This document shows positions 5,318 through 7,841 of a DNA stretch of 7,841 nt, in pieces. Below the pieces are notes generated by a model, which had not been told where the DNA came from, did not search any database, and worked only from the letters and a program-made list of their open reading frames with translations. Position 1 is the stretch's first letter. Every line of letters begins with the position of its first letter. This DNA comes from Flavobacteriaceae bacterium (GTDB taxonomy: Bacteria > Bacteroidota > Bacteroidia > Flavobacteriales > Flavobacteriaceae): the NCBI GenBank assembly GCA_020347545.1, contig CP070731.1, forward strand, positions 1,524,859 through 1,532,699, in the 5' to 3' direction. Position numbers and translations under genes: made by a program.

Positions 5318-7210
5318 ATGAGCGACGCGATCAAACATGAGTGTGGAATTGCAATGGTCAGGCTACTAAAGCCACTTCAGTATTACAAGGATAAGTACGG
5401 CACAGCTTTTTATGGAATCAATAAAATGTACCTGTTGATGGAAAAGCAACATAACCGGGGACAGGACGGTGCCGGATTTGCGAGTATAAAATTTGATGTT
5501 GATCCCGGGACGAGATATATCAGTAGGGTAAGGTCAAATGAACAACAGCCCATTCAGGATGTTTTTGCAAGAATCAACAGCCGTCTCAATGGCGTAATGA
5601 AAGAGCATCCGGAAAAAGCGAATGACCTTGACTGGCAACTATCAAAGTTGCCTTATCTTGGAAATGTGTATTTGGGCCATGTCAGATACGGAACTTTTGG
5701 AAAGAACAGCATTGAAAGCGTGCATCCTTTCTTAAGGCAAAATAACTGGAAGCATAAGAATCTGATCGTTGCCGGAAATTTTAACATGACCAACTCAGGT
5801 GATCTGTTAAAGGAATTGATCGAATTAGGTCAACATCCTAAGGAAAATACGGATACGGTGACCGTTATGGAGAAAATTGGTCATTTTCTGGATGATGAGG
5901 TGCTGGATTTGTATTACAAGTTTAAGCAGCAGGGAATAAGCAAAAAGGAGGCTTCTCCTCGGATAGCCAAAGAATTGAATATTCAGAAAATACTAAGAAG
6001 GGCTTCTAAAAACTGGGACGGAGGATATGCAATGGCCGGTATGATCGGTCATGGCGATGCCTTTGTGCTTAGAGATCCGGCAGGAATACGCCCCGCTTAT
6101 TATTACAAGGACGATGAAGTTGTTGTCGTTGCCTCAGAAAGACCAGTAATACAAACCGTTTTCAACGTCGACTTTGATGATGTCAAGGAGATCGAAAGAG
6201 CTCATGCATTGATCATTAAAAAGGATGGTAGCGTCAGTACCCAGCAGATCATGGAGCAGCTACCCAAAAAGTCCTGTTCATTTGAAAGAATTTATTTTTC
6301 CAGAGGGAGTGATGCGGCTATCTATAAGGAAAGAAAAATGCTGGGGAAATATATTTTTCCAAAGGTCTTGGAGACTGTTAACAGTGATATTAGCAACACA
6401 GTATTTTCTTACATCCCCAATACAGCGGAAACCTCTTTTTACGGTATGACCGAAGCAGCGGAGGAATATTTAAATGAGCATAAATTGCAAACCATACTCA
6501 AAGGGAACAAGAACATCTCCGCTAAAAAGCTGACTGAAATATTATCCGAAAGGCCAAGAATTGAAAAAATAGCCATTAAGGACGCTAAACTCAGAACTTT
6601 TATTACAGACGACAACAGCAGAGATGATCTTGTTGCGCATGTGTATGATGTTACCTATGGCGTGGTTAAGGAATCGGATAACCTCGTGATTATAGATGAC
6701 AGTATCGTAAGAGGAACAACATTAAAGAAAAGTATTATTCAGATCCTCGATCGGCTTAATCCTAAAAAAATTGTCGTTGTCTCTTCGGCACCTCAAATTA
6801 GATATCCTGATTGTTACGGAATAGATATGGCTCGAATCGATGAGTTCATTGCATTTAAGGCTACTTTGGAACTGCTGAAAGAGACCGGGAAATACCATAT
6901 TATTGATGAAGTCTATGAAAAATGCAAGGCCAGTTTAAAAGAGGAGCATCCTGAGAATCATGTTAAGGAAATATATTCATTATTCACGCCGGAACAAATT
7001 TCAGACAAAATAGCGGACCTGTTAAAAACGGAAAATATTAATGCGGAGGTAAAGATCATTTTTCAGTCTATCGAAAATCTTCATCGTGCATGTCCTAATG
7101 ATAAAGGAGATTGGTATTTTACAGGGGATTTTCCAACACCTGGTGGCATGAAGGTTGTCAACAAGGCTTTTATGAATTTCTACGAGGGAAAAAAAGAAAG
7201 AGCTTATTAG
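5318..7210 (+). CDS. purF: PurF-type amidophosphoribosyltransferase, long form
   Basis: PurF converts PRPP, glutamine and water to 5-phosphoribosylamine, glutamate and pyrophosphate, the first committed step of purine synthesis. The class II glutaminase domain starts at C9 after a short leader (MSDAIKHE) that would need processing. It has RGQDGAG (47-53), GHVRYGT (120-126), GNFNMTNS (153-160), an aspartate in NTDTVTVM (177-184) and DPAGIRPA (253-260). SCSFERIYFSRGSD (319-332) links to the phosphoribosyltransferase domain, whose PRPP loop VIIDDSIVRGTT (457-468) is intact, followed by PDCYGIDM (497-504) and WYFTGDFPTPGG (599-610). At 630 residues it is over 100 longer than the usual 470-505; extra segments appear around 80-115, 190-230 and 375-425. 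The oxyanion-hole glycine appears to be Phe155. It is 11 bases after the kinase gene, hence likely co-transcribed. It may be the sole PurF or a paralogue beside a standard one; the window cannot decide. Confidence 0.88.
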   Translation: MSDAIKHECGIAMVRLLKPLQYYKDKYGTAFYGINKMYLLMEKQHNRGQDGAGFASIKFDVDPGTRYISRVRSNEQQPIQDVFARINSRLNGVMKEHPEKANDLDWQLSKLPYLGNVYLGHVRYGTFGKNSIESVHPFLRQNNWKHKNLIVAGNFNMTNSGDLLKELIELGQHPKENTDTVTVMEKIGHFLDDEVLDLYYKFKQQGISKKEASPRIAKELNIQKILRRASKNWDGGYAMAGMIGHGDAFVLRDPAGIRPAYYYKDDEVVVVASERPVIQTVFNVDFDDVKEIERAHALIIKKDGSVSTQQIMEQLPKKSCSFERIYFSRGSDAAIYKERKMLGKYIFPKVLETVNSDISNTVFSYIPNTAETSFYGMTEAAEEYLNEHKLQTILKGNKNISAKKLTEILSERPRIEKIAIKDAKLRTFITDDNSRDDLVAHVYDVTYGVVKESDNLVIIDDSIVRGTTLKKSIIQILDRLNPKKIVVVSSAPQIRYPDCYGIDMARIDEFIAFKATLELLKETGKYHIIDEVYEKCKASLKEEHPENHVKEIYSLFTPEQISDKIADLLKTENINAEVKIIFQSIENLHRACPNDKGDWYFTGDFPTPGGMKVVNKAFMNFYEGKKERAY

Positions 7211-7240
7211 AATTGAATTAGTGATTAGAAATTTGAAGTA

Positions 7241-7723
7241 ATGAAAAAAGTAAACCCTATAGTTTTACTGATGAGTCTGGTGGTTATTACAAGCGTTTTG
7301 GGATGTAAATCACAAAGCGTTGAGACCTCTGCCCCTTTTGAGATCAACGAGAAATCTTACTATCAATGGATCAGCGGGAAGCAGGGTACGCAAGGTACCA
7401 CCATAAGAATTGAAGGTCGGATAAAATCTTTAAACGTTTCTTTTTCAAAACTTTATTTTCAGAATAATGAATACAGTATTGTTCCGCAGTTTAGTGACAA
7501 TGTATTTGTTGTGGAGGGGACTTCCTCGGAATTCAGAAAAAGGGAACTGATCCTGTCTTCAGACCCTGCAGATGAATATGGTAATCAACCGAACGCTCCA
7601 AAAAAGAAAATTCCATTTGATTTGAAGGATGATGAGGCTGTATTGCTATATACAGTTAACGGACTTGAAGGGTTTTATAAGATTTCAAATATCGTCAAAC
7701 TGGATCAGGTATATAAACCCTAA
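7241..7723 (+). CDS. Small predicted lipoprotein of unknown function
   Basis: I do not recognise this 160-residue protein. It begins with a type II signal peptide: basic MKK, hydrophobic core, and the lipobox VLGC with the lipidated cysteine at C22. The next residues (KSQSVETS) are not an acidic tract, so the surface-export signal known for some Bacteroidota lipoproteins is not evident and an inward-facing outer-membrane location is more likely. The mature part has alternating hydrophobic and polar residues (TIRIEGRIKSLNVSFSKLYF, 54-73; VFVVEGTSSEF, 88-98) and no further Cys, suggesting a small beta-sandwich or barrel. A Lys/Pro-rich segment lies at about 117-125 (QPNAPKKKI). It starts 30 bases after purF with no promoter-like sequence, so it may be transcribed with the purine genes. 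The start is fixed by the signal peptide. A link with purine metabolism is not supported by sequence. Confidence 0.75.
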   Translation: MKKVNPIVLLMSLVVITSVLGCKSQSVETSAPFEINEKSYYQWISGKQGTQGTTIRIEGRIKSLNVSFSKLYFQNNEYSIVPQFSDNVFVVEGTSSEFRKRELILSSDPADEYGNQPNAPKKKIPFDLKDDEAVLLYTVNGLEGFYKISNIVKLDQVYKP

Positions 7724-7727
7724 AACC

Positions 7728-7749
7728 ATAGTCAGCCTGACCTGACTAT
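7728..7749. terminator. Hairpin after the lipoprotein gene, possible terminator
   Basis: ATAGTCAG (7728-7735) and CTGACTAT (7742-7749) form a perfect 8-base stem around a 6-base loop, starting 5 bases after the lipoprotein stop. The T-rich stretch that follows (AATTTTGTT, 7754-7762) is weak and interrupted. It may end the kinase-purF-lipoprotein transcript and, if the next gene is convergent, serve in both directions. Confidence 0.45.
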
Positions 7750-7802
7750 AGACAATTTTGTTACAGGCAGCTCGGATATCCTGCTTAATTAGGCCTCAGA
7801 AC

Positions 7803-7841
7803 TTAGATCATACGTTGATGCTCAAACCAATTGAGCCTGTA
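7803..7841 (-). CDS. Possible 3' end of a convergent gene cut by the window edge
   Basis: Read on the minus strand from the right edge, one frame gives YRLNWFEHQRMI and then TAA (7805-7803). The composition, with Trp, Phe and His rather than AT-biased filler, looks like a genuine C-terminus, and a convergent gene would explain the hairpin between it and the lipoprotein gene. Twelve codons are too few to identify a family or to exclude chance. Confidence 0.3.
   Translation of the reverse strand, partial: YRLNWFEHQRMI

Noticed and set aside
7818..7841. ATG on the plus strand (MLKPIEPV) open to the right edge, as a new gene start
   Set aside because: Only eight codons are visible, with no promoter or ribosome binding sequence; the minus-strand frame over the same bases looks more protein-like.
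1..7841. Search for a mobile element, CRISPR array, defence or toxin-antitoxin system, or RNA gene
   Set aside because: No transposase, integrase, regularly spaced repeats, nuclease motifs, tRNA-like folds or rRNA sequence were seen; almost every base belongs to a recognisable gene or a short gap.

Overview
The window looks like ordinary chromosomal core DNA from a Bacteroidota bacterium, most likely a marine-type member of the Flavobacteriaceae. The evidence is the gene set (DUF3078 and DUF2480 proteins, which are essentially confined to this phylum, and a long 630-residue PurF form), the moderately AT-rich composition, the near absence of Shine-Dalgarno sequences, and several promoters of the Bacteroidota type (TTTG, about 19 bases, then TAnnTTTG). 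I assign this from protein family recognition and have run no search.

Layout. From the left edge to 811 there is the 3' two thirds of hflX (+). It converges on a minus-strand block that reads from about 4334 down to 808. In transcription order that block is sufE, a MIP18/DUF59 SUF-associated protein, a DUF2480 protein, a DUF3078 outer-membrane-type protein and a CNNM/CBS membrane protein. A plus-strand block diverges from sufE across only 42 bases: a PfkB-family sugar kinase, a PurF-type amidophosphoribosyltransferase and a small lipoprotein. A hairpin follows at 7728-7749, then what may be the last 12 codons of a minus-strand gene cut by the right edge.

How the genes fit together. SufE and the MIP18 protein are both Fe-S assembly factors, and DUF2480 sits 33 bases behind the MIP18 gene, so these three probably form a small Fe-S accessory set separate from a sufBCD operon. 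The kinase and PurF genes are 11 bases apart and probably co-transcribed; both handle (phospho)sugars, and PurF makes the first committed intermediate of purine synthesis from PRPP. The DUF3078 and CNNM genes are envelope genes behind the Fe-S set, and the DUF3078 gene has its own promoter candidate.

I found no mobile element, CRISPR array, phage gene, RNA gene or defence system, and nothing that amounts to a new system. The most interesting details are a perfect 22-base palindrome that supplies both -7 boxes of the divergent sufE/kinase promoters, a PurF whose glutaminase oxyanion-hole Asn-Gly reads Asn-Phe and which lacks two of the Fe-S ligand positions known from Bacillus, and the DUF2480 protein of unknown function within the Fe-S gene set.
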